Part shown: positions 1 to 8,703 of the stretch, one piece after another | Numbering within the stretch: position 1 is the stretch's first letter | Layout of the letters: each line of letters begins with the position of its first letter | NCBI GenBank assembly: GCA_014799475.1 | Contig: JAAVHX010000024.1 | Span: forward strand, 31,555-95,554 | Length of the DNA stretch: 64,000 bases | Direction: 5' to 3' | DNA from: Clostridiales bacterium | Lineage (GTDB): Bacteria > Bacillota > Clostridia > Oscillospirales > Oscillospiraceae | Translations under genes and position numbers: made by a program | Notes under the pieces: generated by a model | What the model was told of the DNA's origin: nothing | Databases searched by the model: none | Seen by the model: only the letters and a program-made list of their open reading frames with translations

Positions 1-533
1 ACGTCATACCGCTCCGGCAAGGCGTCGGTGACGAAGCCCTTCACCCCGGCGCTCCCATCCACGGTGGTGATCACGGTGTCCACGCCCAGGGTGCGGAACT
101 CTTCCTCATAGAAGATGTCGTCTTTGCTGTTGAAGCCCAGCACCGCTGTCGGTTTTCTGCCCTCGGCCAGCAGGGCCTTGGCGAGACCGTAGAGGGGCGC
201 GACCCCAAGGCCGCCCCCCACAAGCAGGGGGCGCTGCCCGCAGCAGGACAGGTCGAAGCCGTTGCCCAGGCCGCATAGAAGGTCCAGTGTTTGGCCTTCC
301 CGCAGTTCGGCCAGAGCCGCCGTCCCTTTGCCCACGACCTTGAACACAAGGGTCAGGCTGTCCTCATCCCAGTGGCAGACCGAGATGGGCCGCCGCAGAA
401 AACAGCCGTCCAGTTGGATGTTGACAAACTGCCCCGGCGCGGTGATAGGCCCGGTGTCCCCCGAGAGCCGCAGCTCCCAGACGCCGCGGGCCAGCGCCCT
501 GCGCCGACGGAGCGTATAAAGTCCCTGTTTCAC
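1..533 (-). CDS. pyrK: Dihydroorotate dehydrogenase B, electron transfer subunit (3'-truncated by window)
   Basis: Reading inward from a GTG at 533 preceded by a GGGGGCGG ribosome site, the minus strand encodes MKQGLYTLRRRRALARG... and stays open to the window edge (177 codons visible). An FAD-binding segment with RRPISV and a dinucleotide-binding GGGLGVAPL loop are visible, followed by GFNSKDDIFYEEEF, typical of PyrK. The family passes electrons from the PyrD FMN through FAD and a [2Fe-2S] cluster to NAD+ in pyrimidine synthesis. The Cys-rich cluster-binding C-terminus lies outside the window. It was absent from the ORF track because it starts at GTG and has no stop in view. A promoter lies just upstream. 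Confidence 0.87.
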   Translation of the reverse strand, partial: MKQGLYTLRRRRALARGVWELRLSGDTGPITAPGQFVNIQLDGCFLRRPISVCHWDEDSLTLVFKVVGKGTAALAELREGQTLDLLCGLGNGFDLSCCGQRPLLVGGGLGVAPLYGLAKALLAEGRKPTAVLGFNSKDDIFYEEEFRTLGVDTVITTVDGSAGVKGFVTDALPERYD

Positions 534-587
534 AGATAAGCCGCCCCCTATTGTTGCCGTATTTTGGGAAATTCCCAAGTTTCCGCT

Positions 588-616
588 ACTATATCATAGC
601 CTATCCCATTTGTAAA
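588..616 (-). promoter_or_regulatory. Promoter for pyrK
   Basis: Minus strand TTTACA (616-611), 17-bp spacer, TATAGT (593-588), about 55 bp upstream of the pyrK GTG. The rest of the 278-bp gap up to the VTC gene holds no other gene; a GGGAAATTCCC palindrome lies at 567-577. Confidence 0.6.
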
Positions 617-811
617 CCCCAAATTTCACCTGTTTCTGTTCGGCATCTTTGGTCTGCCGCGCCTTCCGGCCGTCAGCGCCGTTTTGGTCGGCCGGAATCA
701 ATGCGTAACAGAATGTTTACAGAAATTTCAGTTTGAGTTTAAGCTCATTTCGGGCGCTTCGTGTAGACTAACCACAGCTTTTTTAGCAAATAGGATAGAA
801 AGGAGAACATT

Positions 812-1483
812 ATGGATTACCGGCATGAGTGGAAGCACGAGATCAGCCGGGCCGATCTGCTGGTCCTCCGCCAGCGGCTGCGGGCGGTGGCGAGCCCGGA
901 TCCCCATGCGGTTGACGGCAAATATAAGATACGCAGCTTGTATTTCGACAACGCCGCCGACAAAGCCCTGCGGGAGAAGCTGGACGGCGTCAGCCGCAGG
1001 GAAAAATTCCGTATCCGCTATTATAACAGCGATACCTCCGTCATCCGCCTGGAAAAAAAGAGCAAGCTGGGCGGGCTAGGGAACAAGCGAAGCGCCGGCC
1101 TCACCGCGGCCCAGGCCCAGGCCATCGCGGACGGCCGCCTGGACTGGATGCCGGGCAGGGAAGAGGAGCTGATCCGTGAGCTGTACGTTAAAATGCGCAC
1201 CCAGGGCCTGCGGCCCAAGATGATCGTGGACTACATACGGGAACCCTTTGTCTTTGCCCCCGGCAACGTCCGGGTCACCCTGGATCATGACATCCGGGCG
1301 GGCCTGCGCTGCTCGGATTTCCTCGACCCGGCCTGCCTCACCATCCCCGCCGGGGACGCCCCTATCATCCTGGAGGTGAAGTGGGATCATTTTCTGCCCG
1401 ATGTGATCCGGGATGCCGTCCAGCTTCCGGGGCGGCGGGTTACCGCCTTTTCAAAATACGCGCAATGCCGGATCTACGGCTGA
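812..1483 (+). CDS. VTC-domain (polyphosphate polymerase-like) protein
   Basis: 223 residues starting MDYRHEWKHEISRADL, with a good ribosome site (AGAAAGGAG). The protein matches the VTC fold: N-terminal YRHEWKHEI, then KYKIRSLYFDN, the basic strand RIRYYN and IRLEKKSK, and a C-terminal acidic ILEVKWD. In eukaryotic Vtc4 this tunnel-shaped domain makes polyphosphate from ATP; bacterial members usually sit beside DUF4956 and CotH or surface proteins and their substrate is mostly unproven. Here it is the first gene of three tightly spaced plus-strand genes (18 bp to the next). Family assignment is confident; enzymatic activity is inferred from family only. Confidence 0.85.
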   Translation: MDYRHEWKHEISRADLLVLRQRLRAVASPDPHAVDGKYKIRSLYFDNAADKALREKLDGVSRREKFRIRYYNSDTSVIRLEKKSKLGGLGNKRSAGLTAAQAQAIADGRLDWMPGREEELIRELYVKMRTQGLRPKMIVDYIREPFVFAPGNVRVTLDHDIRAGLRCSDFLDPACLTIPAGDAPIILEVKWDHFLPDVIRDAVQLPGRRVTAFSKYAQCRIYG

Positions 1484-1501
1484 GCAAAGGAGAAAACGAT
1501 T

Positions 1502-2173
1502 ATGACATTCAACGATATTTTTAAGTCCAGCTTTCTGGAAAACGTGTCCGCCGTCAGCCTGTTTGACATGGCGCTGGCCCTCGTCCTGGCCTTTGGCCTG
1601 GGGATGTTTATCTTCCTGGTCTATCAAAAGACCTATCAGGGGGTCATGTACTCCTCCAGCTTCGGCGTCACGCTGATCGCCCTGACCATGATCACCACCG
1701 TGGTGATCCTCGCCGTGACCAGCAATGTGGTGCTGTCCCTGGGCATGGTGGGCGCTCTGTCTATCGTCCGCTTCCGCACCGCCATCAAGGAGCCGCTGGA
1801 CATCGCGTTCCTGTTCTGGGCCATCGCCGTGGGTATCGTGCTGGCGGCCGGGATGATCCCCCTGGCCGTGATCGGCAGCGTCATCATCGGCGTGATCCTT
1901 CTGGTGTTTGTGAACCGGAAGTCCCATTGCAATCCGTACATCGTGGTCATCCAGTGCGACGGCCACAGCAGCGAAAGCGCGGCGAGGGCTTATCTTGAGC
2001 GGATGACGGAGCGCTGCGTGGTCAAAAGCAAGAGCGCGCAGAAGGGCAGCCTGGAGCTGACCATGGAGATCCGGCTGAAAAGCGATGATACGGACTTCAT
2101 CAACGCGCTGTCTGAGATGGAGGGCGTCAGCAGCGCGGTTTTGGTCAGCTACAATGGGGATTACATGGGGTGA
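1502..2173 (+). CDS. DUF4956 family membrane protein
   Basis: 223 residues with about four hydrophobic helices in the first 140 residues (for example FDMALALVLAFGLGMFIFLV), the family signature GMVGALSIVRFRTAIKEPLD around residues 82-101, and a soluble C-terminal domain ending SYNGDYMG. DUF4956 proteins resemble the MgtC/SapB topology and are recurrent neighbours of VTC-domain proteins. Ribosome site AAGGAGAAAACG precedes the ATG, and the gene sits between the VTC protein and a surface beta-helix protein, suggesting one transcript. The molecular function is unknown. Confidence 0.85.
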   Translation: MTFNDIFKSSFLENVSAVSLFDMALALVLAFGLGMFIFLVYQKTYQGVMYSSSFGVTLIALTMITTVVILAVTSNVVLSLGMVGALSIVRFRTAIKEPLDIAFLFWAIAVGIVLAAGMIPLAVIGSVIIGVILLVFVNRKSHCNPYIVVIQCDGHSSESAARAYLERMTERCVVKSKSAQKGSLELTMEIRLKSDDTDFINALSEMEGVSSAVLVSYNGDYMG

Positions 2174-2185
2174 GGAGGCGGACGC

Positions 2186-4051
2186 GTGTCGACACACAAA
2201 AAAATTGACCTCATCTGCGTCATCGTCATCCTGCTTACGGTGGGGCTGACGGCCCTGTTTATGAACGGCAAGGCCCTTGGCATGACCCCCATAGTAAGTG
2301 GGGAAGCGGTTGGCGAGCTGTTTACCGCCAATGATTTGAACGCCGGCTGGGAGACCTCCTCCGCCACAAAAATCACGCTGTCTGACAGCGGAACCAAGAT
2401 CAGCGGCAACGGGGCCTACGCCCATGGCGGAGACGTTTATATCATATACGGGGGCCACTATGTGCTGACCGGCGGGCTGACGAACGGCAGCGTCATCATC
2501 GACGCCGGCAAGACCGACAAGATATGGGTGTCCCTGGACGGGGTGGCGCTCCACTGCGACGACGGCGCGGCGATCCGGGTGGAGCAGGCGGATAAGGTGT
2601 TCCTGACGCTGGCGGACGGCACAGAGAGCACGATAACCTCCGGCGCGTGGTACAGCGAGGAGATGACCGCCTCCGGCGTGGACGGGGCGATCTATTCCCG
2701 GGATGATTTGACCATCAACGGAAGCGGCGCCCTGGTGATTGACGGCGGGTACAAGCACGGCGTGGTGTGCAACGACGACCTGGTGATCGCCGGCGGGGAC
2801 ATCACGATCAGCGCCGCGCAGGACGGCATCCACGCCAATGACAGCGTGCGGATCCGGGAGGCCGCGATCTCCATTTCCGCCGGTGACGACGGCATTACGG
2901 TGTCCAACGACGATGAGACGGCGTTTCTCTATGTGGAATCGGGCAGCATTGCCATACCCGCCTGCTACGAAGGGATGGAGGCCGTTGACATCACCATCGC
3001 CGGCGGAACCATTGACATTGAGGCGGAGGACGATGGGATCAACGCCAACGGGAGCGGGGACGGCTCTGTCATCCGGATTACCGGCGGCGACCTCTCGATC
3101 ACAAACCCCTCCGGCCGGGACGGGGACGGGCTGGATTCCAACGGCAGCATCTACATAGAGGGCGGCAGGGTTTTCATCAGCGTCTCGGACAGCGGCGGGA
3201 ACTGCGCCCTGGACTACGGGAGTGAAAACGGCGGCGAGTGTATCGTCAGCGGCGGCACCGTCATCGCCTGCGGCGGCAACATGATGGCGGAGGGCTTCGA
3301 CGCCGCCTCGCCCCAGGGCTTCTTGATGTACAGCACGTCGGCGGCGGCGGGGACGGAAATCAGCCTGGTGGATTCCAACGGCAGGGAACTGCTTTCCGGG
3401 GAAATTCCCTGCGGCTTTTCCTCCGCTGTGCTCAGCGCACCCGGACTGCGTGTGGGCGATGTCTGCACGCTTACGATTGGCGGCGAGCAGGAGCAGATCA
3501 CGATCGACAACACCTCATCCTCCGGCTTTGTGGCGGCCGGGATGTTTGGGGGCGGGATGCGCGGCGGCCAGGGCGCTGCCGGCGGAAAGAATATGGAGCC
3601 GCCTGGAGCTGTAAGCGGTGGGTTTCCCACCGATGATATGACCGGACGGCCCGATGATTCCGACTTCCAGGGAAACCGGGAGCGCCCCGACGGTATGCAG
3701 CGCCCCGATGGCGGGGATATGTCCAATGGGGCAGATATATCGGATGGGGCGAATATGCCCGATAGCGGGGATATGCCTGGTGGAGTGGATATGCCCGATG
3801 GGGCGGATATGCCTGAGGGCGGAGCCTGGCCGGATCAAAAGGAGTTCCAGGGAATGGGCGGAAGGCCCTTTGGTTCTGACGCCGGACAAGACCGGGAGGA
3901 CGCGGCGCGTTTCCCGCAGCAGGATTGGGGACAGACGCGTCCCGAGGACGGCGCCGCGTCGTCCAACCTTTCGGCGGAGGCGCTTGTTTTAGTGGGTGTC
4001 TCCGTGCTGATCCTGCTGGCCGGCTTGGTGTTCGCGATCAAGGCAAAATAG
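2186..4051 (+). CDS. Cthe_2159-like carbohydrate-binding beta-helix surface protein
   Basis: 621 residues from a GTG with GAGGAGG upstream, 12 bp after the DUF4956 gene. An N-terminal membrane segment (LICVIVILLTVGLTALFM) is followed by about 330 residues of short beta-strand repeats rich in DDG, ANG and GG (NDDLVIAGG, HANDSVRI, GINANGSGDG). This fits the DUF4353/Cthe_2159 right-handed parallel beta-helix that binds acidic polysaccharide. A Gly/Asp/Pro/Met-rich linker (about residues 450-600) contains six hexapeptide repeats, and a C-terminal helix (LVLVGVSVLILLAGLVF) plus AKIK-like tail looks like a second membrane anchor. The protein is probably displayed outside the cell. Exact ligand unknown. 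Confidence 0.78.
   Translation: MSTHKKIDLICVIVILLTVGLTALFMNGKALGMTPIVSGEAVGELFTANDLNAGWETSSATKITLSDSGTKISGNGAYAHGGDVYIIYGGHYVLTGGLTNGSVIIDAGKTDKIWVSLDGVALHCDDGAAIRVEQADKVFLTLADGTESTITSGAWYSEEMTASGVDGAIYSRDDLTINGSGALVIDGGYKHGVVCNDDLVIAGGDITISAAQDGIHANDSVRIREAAISISAGDDGITVSNDDETAFLYVESGSIAIPACYEGMEAVDITIAGGTIDIEAEDDGINANGSGDGSVIRITGGDLSITNPSGRDGDGLDSNGSIYIEGGRVFISVSDSGGNCALDYGSENGGECIVSGGTVIACGGNMMAEGFDAASPQGFLMYSTSAAAGTEISLVDSNGRELLSGEIPCGFSSAVLSAPGLRVGDVCTLTIGGEQEQITIDNTSSSGFVAAGMFGGGMRGGQGAAGGKNMEPPGAVSGGFPTDDMTGRPDDSDFQGNRERPDGMQRPDGGDMSNGADISDGANMPDSGDMPGGVDMPDGADMPEGGAWPDQKEFQGMGGRPFGSDAGQDREDAARFPQQDWGQTRPEDGAASSNLSAEALVLVGVSVLILLAGLVFAIKAK
3713..3820 (+). repeat. Six tandem 18-bp repeats (hexapeptide xDMPDG)
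   Basis: Six in-frame 18-bp units encode GDMSNG, ADISDG, ANMPDS, GDMPGG, VDMPDG, ADMPEG inside the linker of the beta-helix surface protein. Copy number in such arrays is often variable among strains. Confidence 0.8.
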
Positions 4052-4083
4052 CCGCAAGCGGCTATTTTACATGATTAGACTGA

Positions 4084-4153
4084 TTTACCACAACGGCGCT
4101 TCGCGCCTGTGGTAAAATAAAGGATGCCCCGGCAGACCATCTGCCGGGGCATC
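4084..4153. terminator. Two hairpins, bidirectional terminator between convergent genes
   Basis: First hairpin TTTACCACA...TGTGGTAAA with inner GGCGC/GCGCC (4084-4116). Second is a 13-bp perfect stem GATGCCCCGGCAG / CTGCCGGGGCATC (4123-4153) followed by TTT. They separate the plus-strand surface cluster from the minus-strand GH13 gene; the gap of 156 bp holds nothing else. Confidence 0.75.
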
Positions 4154-4207
4154 TTTGGAGTTTGGCACTTATTTGCAGGCTCGCTCCAATGCTTTGCCGC
4201 ACATTTG

Positions 4208-5503
4208 TCAATCCTTCATCCTGGGGGCCTCAAAGATGATGGGATCACCCTGGCAGCTCACCCGGCCGAATTTCACTTCTACGCTGCCGCCGTCCGCGAG
4301 ATTCGGATAGATCCCGTCGGGAGCCTCTACACTCACCAAACCACAGTTCCCCTTCAGACTAAAAATGCCGGTCAGCTGAGATTCCCTGCCGCGGTGAACC
4401 GCGCAAAGGATGTCGCCGCCCAGGGCGCGGACCGAATAGGAGCTGTCAGTCAGCAGCGGATGCTGCTTCAGCGCGTAAAGCCGCCGCAGCTGTTCTGTCC
4501 GGTCCGGGCCGGAGGTCCAGTCCACAGGGTCTTTCTCAAAGAGGTTGGGCAGATGGACGCAGCTGCATTCCTGACCGCCGTAAAGCAGAGTGGTTCCTTT
4601 TTGGAAATAGAGGAACGCCGTCCAGTTCAGAAGGGCAGCCTCGTCAGGGATGGCGGCCGCGGCGCGGAGCTGGTCATGATTTTCCAGAAAACGGAGCTTT
4701 ACATAGTTATCCGGGTAGATCGTTTCCTGCTGGTTGATGGCCTCGGCGTACCGGCTCAAGGGGAGATCCCCTTCCAGATAGCCCTGGAACCGGGTGAAAA
4801 TATCATACTCATAGCTCATGTCGAACGCCTGGAAAATTTCCGAGTCAGACAAGGCGGGGAGGCCCTCGGCCCGGGCGGCGGCAACAAACTCCGTGTGCAC
4901 CGACTCCGCCAGCCAGATACAGCCGGGACGGACAGTCTCCACTTCCTCCCTGGCCCGGAGCCAGAAGTCCAGGGGCACCAGGGAGGCCACGTCGCATCGG
5001 AAGCCGTCCACCATGGCGGCCCAGTTTTTCAATGTCTCGATCTGGTAATCCCACAGGTCAGGGTTGGTGTAGTCCAGGTCCACAATGTCGGTCCAGTCCC
5101 CGACATGGTTGCCCAAGCTTCCGTCGGGTTTATGATAGAACCACTCCGGATGGTTCCGAACCAGCCAGGAATCCGGCGAGGTGTGATTGTACACCACGTC
5201 AATGATACACTTCATGCCCAGCCGGTGGATCTCATCGGTCAGATGCCGGAAGTCCTCCAGGGTGCCATAGTCGGGATTGACCGCGCGGTAATCGGAAATG
5301 GCGTAAGGGCTGCCGATGGTGCCCTTGCGGTCCTTCTCGCCGATGGGATGGATGGGCATCAGCCAGATGATGTCCACACCCAGGGATTTGATCCGCTCCA
5401 GATCCCGGCAGACGGCCTCAAAAGTGCCCTCCTGGCTGTGGTTGCGGACAAATACCGAATACATGACCTGATTACGGTACTTTTTTGCTGTATTCTTTGC
5501 CAT
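4208..5503 (-). CDS. GH13 alpha-amylase-family glycoside hydrolase
   Basis: 431 residues with the GH13 (beta/alpha)8 landmarks in order: IIWLMPIHPIG, the conserved region I DVVYNHTS, region II GFRCDVAS holding the nucleophile Asp, region III IWLAES holding the acid/base Glu, and region IV FLENHDQ. There is no signal peptide, so it acts in the cytoplasm, most likely on an oligosaccharide brought in by the ABC importer encoded upstream on the same strand. It is shorter than secreted amylases and ends in a small beta-rich domain C. Linkage specificity (alpha-glucosidase, maltodextrinase, sucrose phosphorylase-like) cannot be told by eye. Confidence 0.86.
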   Translation of the reverse strand: MAKNTAKKYRNQVMYSVFVRNHSQEGTFEAVCRDLERIKSLGVDIIWLMPIHPIGEKDRKGTIGSPYAISDYRAVNPDYGTLEDFRHLTDEIHRLGMKCIIDVVYNHTSPDSWLVRNHPEWFYHKPDGSLGNHVGDWTDIVDLDYTNPDLWDYQIETLKNWAAMVDGFRCDVASLVPLDFWLRAREEVETVRPGCIWLAESVHTEFVAAARAEGLPALSDSEIFQAFDMSYEYDIFTRFQGYLEGDLPLSRYAEAINQQETIYPDNYVKLRFLENHDQLRAAAAIPDEAALLNWTAFLYFQKGTTLLYGGQECSCVHLPNLFEKDPVDWTSGPDRTEQLRRLYALKQHPLLTDSSYSVRALGGDILCAVHRGRESQLTGIFSLKGNCGLVSVEAPDGIYPNLADGGSVEVKFGRVSCQGDPIIFEAPRMKD

Positions 5504-5564
5504 AAAGATACCTCTTTTCTTGACTTTTTGCCTCTCTGTTTTTCGACCACCTTGCCGGATAAGA

Positions 5565-5592
5565 CAAAGGGCCGCCCGGGGGCGGCCCTTTG
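5565..5592. terminator. Hairpin terminator between lacI-type regulator and GH13 gene
   Basis: Perfect 12-bp stem CAAAGGGCCGCC / GGCGGCCCTTTG with a CGGG loop, just downstream of the LacI-family stop on the minus strand. The A/T ends make it work in either direction. The GH13 gene probably has low read-through or its own promoter. Confidence 0.7.
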
Positions 5593-5593
5593 A

Positions 5594-6601
5594 TCAGCTC
5601 AGTTGCGCGACACTCTCCCCCTCGACCAGATGGAAGGGGATCATCTCATGCACCGGGGGAGTTCGGCGCTGGATGCTGCGGAGGAGGGCCTCCACCCCGC
5701 GTTCAGCCAGCTGCTGGGTATCCTGACGGACGGTGGCCAGCCGGGGCAGGGAGTACTGCCCGATGGCCACGCCGTCGTAACCCATGACGGAGATGTCCTC
5801 CGGGACCCGCTTGCCCAAATCATGCAGGGCGCGGATGGCCCCCAGAGCCATGACATCGCTGACAGCGAAAACGGCGGTCAGGTCAGGGCAGCGCTCCAAC
5901 AGCACCCGGGCGGCGGCGTAGCCGTCCTCCAGGGAGTAGCGGCACGGCTCACACTGGGACCTCCCGTCGAAGGGGAGGCCCAGCTCCTGACAGGCCTGCT
6001 GGCAGCCCAGGTAGCGGCTGTAGCCGATCTGAAAGCAGGACCAGTTGCCCCCTAACAGCCCGATGCGGCGGTGGCCCCGCTCCGCCAAAAACCGCACCGC
6101 TTGACGGGATGCCTCCCGGTCATCGGTGGTGACGGAGGACAGGTTGTCAAACCCCAGATCCACGGCGGTGTTGGTCAGCAGCACACAGGGGACTGTGATC
6201 CCCCGGAATTCGGACTGGAACAGCTCCCGGTCGCCCCCCAAAAACAGCATACCCATGGGGCGGCGCTCCCGGCACAGCTGGAGTGCGTAGACCACCTCGT
6301 TGGCGTCCTCGTCCAGGTAGTAGACGGCGATGTCCTGCCCCGCGTCCAGCAGCAGCGCCTGGAGCTTTTCCACCAGGTCGGCAAACAGCATATTCATGGT
6401 TCCCTTGACGATGATGGCGATGCTGCTGCTGGCCTGCTGCTTGAGATGCTTGGCGTTGGTGTTGGGCTGGAAGCCCTGCTCCGCCACCACCGCCATTACC
6501 TTCCGGCGGGTCTCCTCGGAGACGTCGGGGTGGTTGTTCAGCACCCGGGACACGGTGGCCACGCCTACACCGGAGATACGGGCGATGTCTTTGATGGTCA
6601 T
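5594..6601 (-). CDS. LacI-family transcriptional repressor
   Basis: 335 residues. The N-terminus MTIKDIARISGVGVATVSRVLNNHPDVSEETR is a textbook LacI helix-turn-helix and the rest is a periplasmic-binding-like effector domain ending in SRQAVRFLAERGHRRIGLLGG and DISVMGYDGVAIGQYSLPRL motifs. It lies between the importer permeases and the GH13 gene, so it likely senses the transported sugar or its breakdown product. A candidate inverted-repeat operator sits in the promoter of the solute-binding protein gene (10111-10138). Own promoter at 6628-6657. Ribosome site AGGAGGGACG. Confidence 0.9.
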   Translation of the reverse strand: MTIKDIARISGVGVATVSRVLNNHPDVSEETRRKVMAVVAEQGFQPNTNAKHLKQQASSSIAIIVKGTMNMLFADLVEKLQALLLDAGQDIAVYYLDEDANEVVYALQLCRERRPMGMLFLGGDRELFQSEFRGITVPCVLLTNTAVDLGFDNLSSVTTDDREASRQAVRFLAERGHRRIGLLGGNWSCFQIGYSRYLGCQQACQELGLPFDGRSQCEPCRYSLEDGYAAARVLLERCPDLTAVFAVSDVMALGAIRALHDLGKRVPEDISVMGYDGVAIGQYSLPRLATVRQDTQQLAERGVEALLRSIQRRTPPVHEMIPFHLVEGESVAQLS

Positions 6602-6627
6602 TCGCGTCCCTCCTGTTCCAATCGATT

Positions 6628-6657
6628 ATTTTACCCCATGTTTGCCTTGGATTGCAA
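6628..6657 (-). promoter_or_regulatory. Promoter for the LacI-family gene
   Basis: Minus strand TTGCAA (6657-6652), 18-bp spacer, TAAAAT (6633-6628), about 27 bp upstream of the start codon. Confidence 0.55.
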
Positions 6658-6700
6658 GTCTTTTTGTAAGAGATTCCATCCCAGGCGGGGTATGAAAGCC

Positions 6701-7636
6701 TTAGCCCTTCACCGCGCCGGCGGCCACGCCCTTGATGATGTGCTTCTGGCAGGTGAGGTAGAACACGATGACCGGGATGATGGACAGCAGGATCAGGGCC
6801 GTGGTGGCGCCCAGATCCACGGTGCCGTAGCTGCCCTTCAGGTACTGGATGTGGATGGTGATGGTGCGGTACTTCTCCAGGTCCAGCACCAGGTAGGGGA
6901 GCAGGTAGTCGTTCCACACCCACATGATCTCCAGAATGCCCACGGAGATCATGGTGGGCTTCAGCATGGGCACCACCACCATAAAGAAGGTGCGCACCGG
7001 CCCGCAGCCGTCGATGGCGGCGGCCTCCTCGATCTCCAGGGGGATGGACTTGACGAAGCCCACGAACATGAAGATGGCCAGGCCCGCGCCAAAGCCCAGG
7101 TATACGATGGGAATGGTCCAGGGGGTGTTCAGCTTAAGCTGGTCCGCGGTGTTGGACAGGGTGAACATCACCATCTGGAATGGGACCACCATGGAGAACA
7201 CGCACAGGAAGTAGAGGATCTTGCAGAACAGGGAGTTCACCCGGGCGATATACCACGCGGCCATGGAGGTGCCCACCAGGATGAGGGCGGTGGACAGCAG
7301 GGTGATGATCACGCTGTACTTCACGCTGTTCCAGAAGGGGTATTTGCCGAAGGTCATGCCCTTGATGAAGTTGGCGAAACCGACCCACATTTTCTGCTCC
7401 CCCGAGGGGTGGGGGGCGATCTCACCGTCGTTGGCGAGGCTCTCGCCGAAGGTGCTGACAAACTCGTCCCATCTCTCCCCAAAGGGGACGGCAAACGTGT
7501 CGGTCTTAACAAAGGTGTTGGCCTTAAAGGAGTTGATGAGCACCGCCAGCACAGGCAGCACATAGATGACGCAGATAATGCCCAGGATGATGGACAGGAT
7601 CATTTTGTTCCTGCGTTCCGAAGCCAGACCGTTCAT
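6701..7636 (-). CDS. Carbohydrate ABC transporter permease (MalG/UgpE type)
   Basis: 311 residues, six predicted membrane helices beginning MILSIILGIICVIYVLPVLAVL. The cytoplasmic ATPase-contact loop EEAAAIDGCGPVRTFFMVVVPMLKP carries the EAA motif of CUT1-family permeases. Its ATG overlaps the stop of the preceding permease by one base (TAATG), so the two are translationally coupled. No ATPase gene is present in the cluster; CUT1 importers in Firmicutes commonly share a distant MsmK-type ATPase, which is probably the case here. Confidence 0.9.
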   Translation of the reverse strand: MNGLASERRNKMILSIILGIICVIYVLPVLAVLINSFKANTFVKTDTFAVPFGERWDEFVSTFGESLANDGEIAPHPSGEQKMWVGFANFIKGMTFGKYPFWNSVKYSVIITLLSTALILVGTSMAAWYIARVNSLFCKILYFLCVFSMVVPFQMVMFTLSNTADQLKLNTPWTIPIVYLGFGAGLAIFMFVGFVKSIPLEIEEAAAIDGCGPVRTFFMVVVPMLKPTMISVGILEIMWVWNDYLLPYLVLDLEKYRTITIHIQYLKGSYGTVDLGATTALILLSIIPVIVFYLTCQKHIIKGVAAGAVKG

Positions 7637-8553
7637 TATTGCTGCACCTCCTTTTTACGTGTGTAGGCAAGCTGGGCCAGGCCGAGGCCCGCCACCAGGA
7701 TGAAGAAGATGACCGCCTTCGCCTGGGCCGTGCCGTGAGCGTTGATGTTGTTGTTGTAGTAGGTGGTGTAGATGTTGAGCGCCAGCATTTCAGTGGTCTT
7801 GATCATGGTGCCGCCGGGCTGGGTGATGATGGGCTGGCCGGCGGTGAGGGCCAGGTTCTGGTCAAACAGCTTGAAGCCGTTGGTCAGGGACAGGAACATA
7901 CAGATGGTGATGGAGGGCATGACGTTGGGGATGGTCACCCTAAACAGGGTCTGGGACTTGGAGGCACCGTCGATGCGGGCGGCCTCCATCATATCCTCGG
8001 GCACCGCCTGGAGCCCGGCGATGTAGATGATCATCATGTAGCCGATCTGCTGCCAGCACATGAGGATGATCAGGCCCCAGAAGCCGTACTTGGAGTCCAT
8101 CACGATGGAGGTGGCGAACCGGCTGAGGATGCCGTCAAAGATCATGGACCAGATGTAGCCCAGCACGATGCCGCCGATGAGGTTGGGCATAAAGAACACC
8201 GTGCGGAAGATGTTGCTGCCTTTGATGCTCTGGGTCAGGGCGTAGGCCACGGCGAAGGCCAGCACGTTGATGAGTACCAGGGACACCACGGCATACATCG
8301 CGGTGTACCAGAAGGCGTGGGTAAAGCTGGCGTCTTTGAAGGCCCGGAGGTAGTTGCCGAACAGATTGTCCAGCCCCAGGGGTTTGGCGTCCTTGATCAG
8401 TTTGAACTGGCAGAAGGAGAGGTAAATGCCCTGGATGAAGGGCCAGACGAAGCCGATGGCAAAGGCGGCTACCACTGGGCCCAGGAACAGCGGGAACCAG
8501 TGCCGGGTGGACCGGCGGATGGTATTGCCGCGGGTTAGTTTTTTCCGTTTCAA
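7636..8553 (-). CDS. Carbohydrate ABC transporter permease (MalF/UgpA type)
   Basis: I place the start at a TTG (8553; LKRKKLTRGN...) because AGGAAAGGAAG lies 10 bases upstream. The ORF-track start at 8673 would add 40 residues running through the intercistronic hairpin. The 305-residue product has six helices (FPLFLGPVVAAFAIGFVWPF...) and the EAA loop MEAARIDGASKSQTLFRVTIPNVMPS. It pairs with the next permease to form the CUT1 channel for an oligosaccharide. Confidence 0.88.
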   Translation of the reverse strand: MKRKKLTRGNTIRRSTRHWFPLFLGPVVAAFAIGFVWPFIQGIYLSFCQFKLIKDAKPLGLDNLFGNYLRAFKDASFTHAFWYTAMYAVVSLVLINVLAFAVAYALTQSIKGSNIFRTVFFMPNLIGGIVLGYIWSMIFDGILSRFATSIVMDSKYGFWGLIILMCWQQIGYMMIIYIAGLQAVPEDMMEAARIDGASKSQTLFRVTIPNVMPSITICMFLSLTNGFKLFDQNLALTAGQPIITQPGGTMIKTTEMLALNIYTTYYNNNINAHGTAQAKAVIFFILVAGLGLAQLAYTRKKEVQQ

Positions 8554-8639
8554 GGTATACCAGCTTCCTTTCCTATTTGTGTCGTGCGGTACGAACCCTC
8601 TCTCAGTCCCGCTCAGCTGATGAGGGGGACTGAAACAGA

Positions 8640-8669
8640 GGTGGGGCGGGCGATCACGCCCGCCCCACC
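8640..8669 (-). terminator. Intercistronic hairpin between solute-binding protein and permease genes
   Basis: Perfect 13-bp stem GGTGGGGCGGGCG / CGCCCGCCCCACC with ATCA loop and no T-tract. This arrangement commonly stabilises the upstream solute-binding-protein mRNA and lowers permease expression; that role is inferred. Confidence 0.6.
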
Positions 8670-8703
8670 ACATTAATCTGTCTAAACCGGAGTGAGAGGA
8701 TGC

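Noticed and set aside
700-800. Promoter for the VTC cluster
   Set aside because: TTTACA, TTGAGT and TAGACT elements occur but no pair has acceptable spacing and both boxes; left uncalled.
4124-5593. 489-aa plus-strand ORF opposite the GH13 gene
   Set aside because: Starts inside a terminator hairpin and mirrors a clear GH13 gene; no ribosome site.
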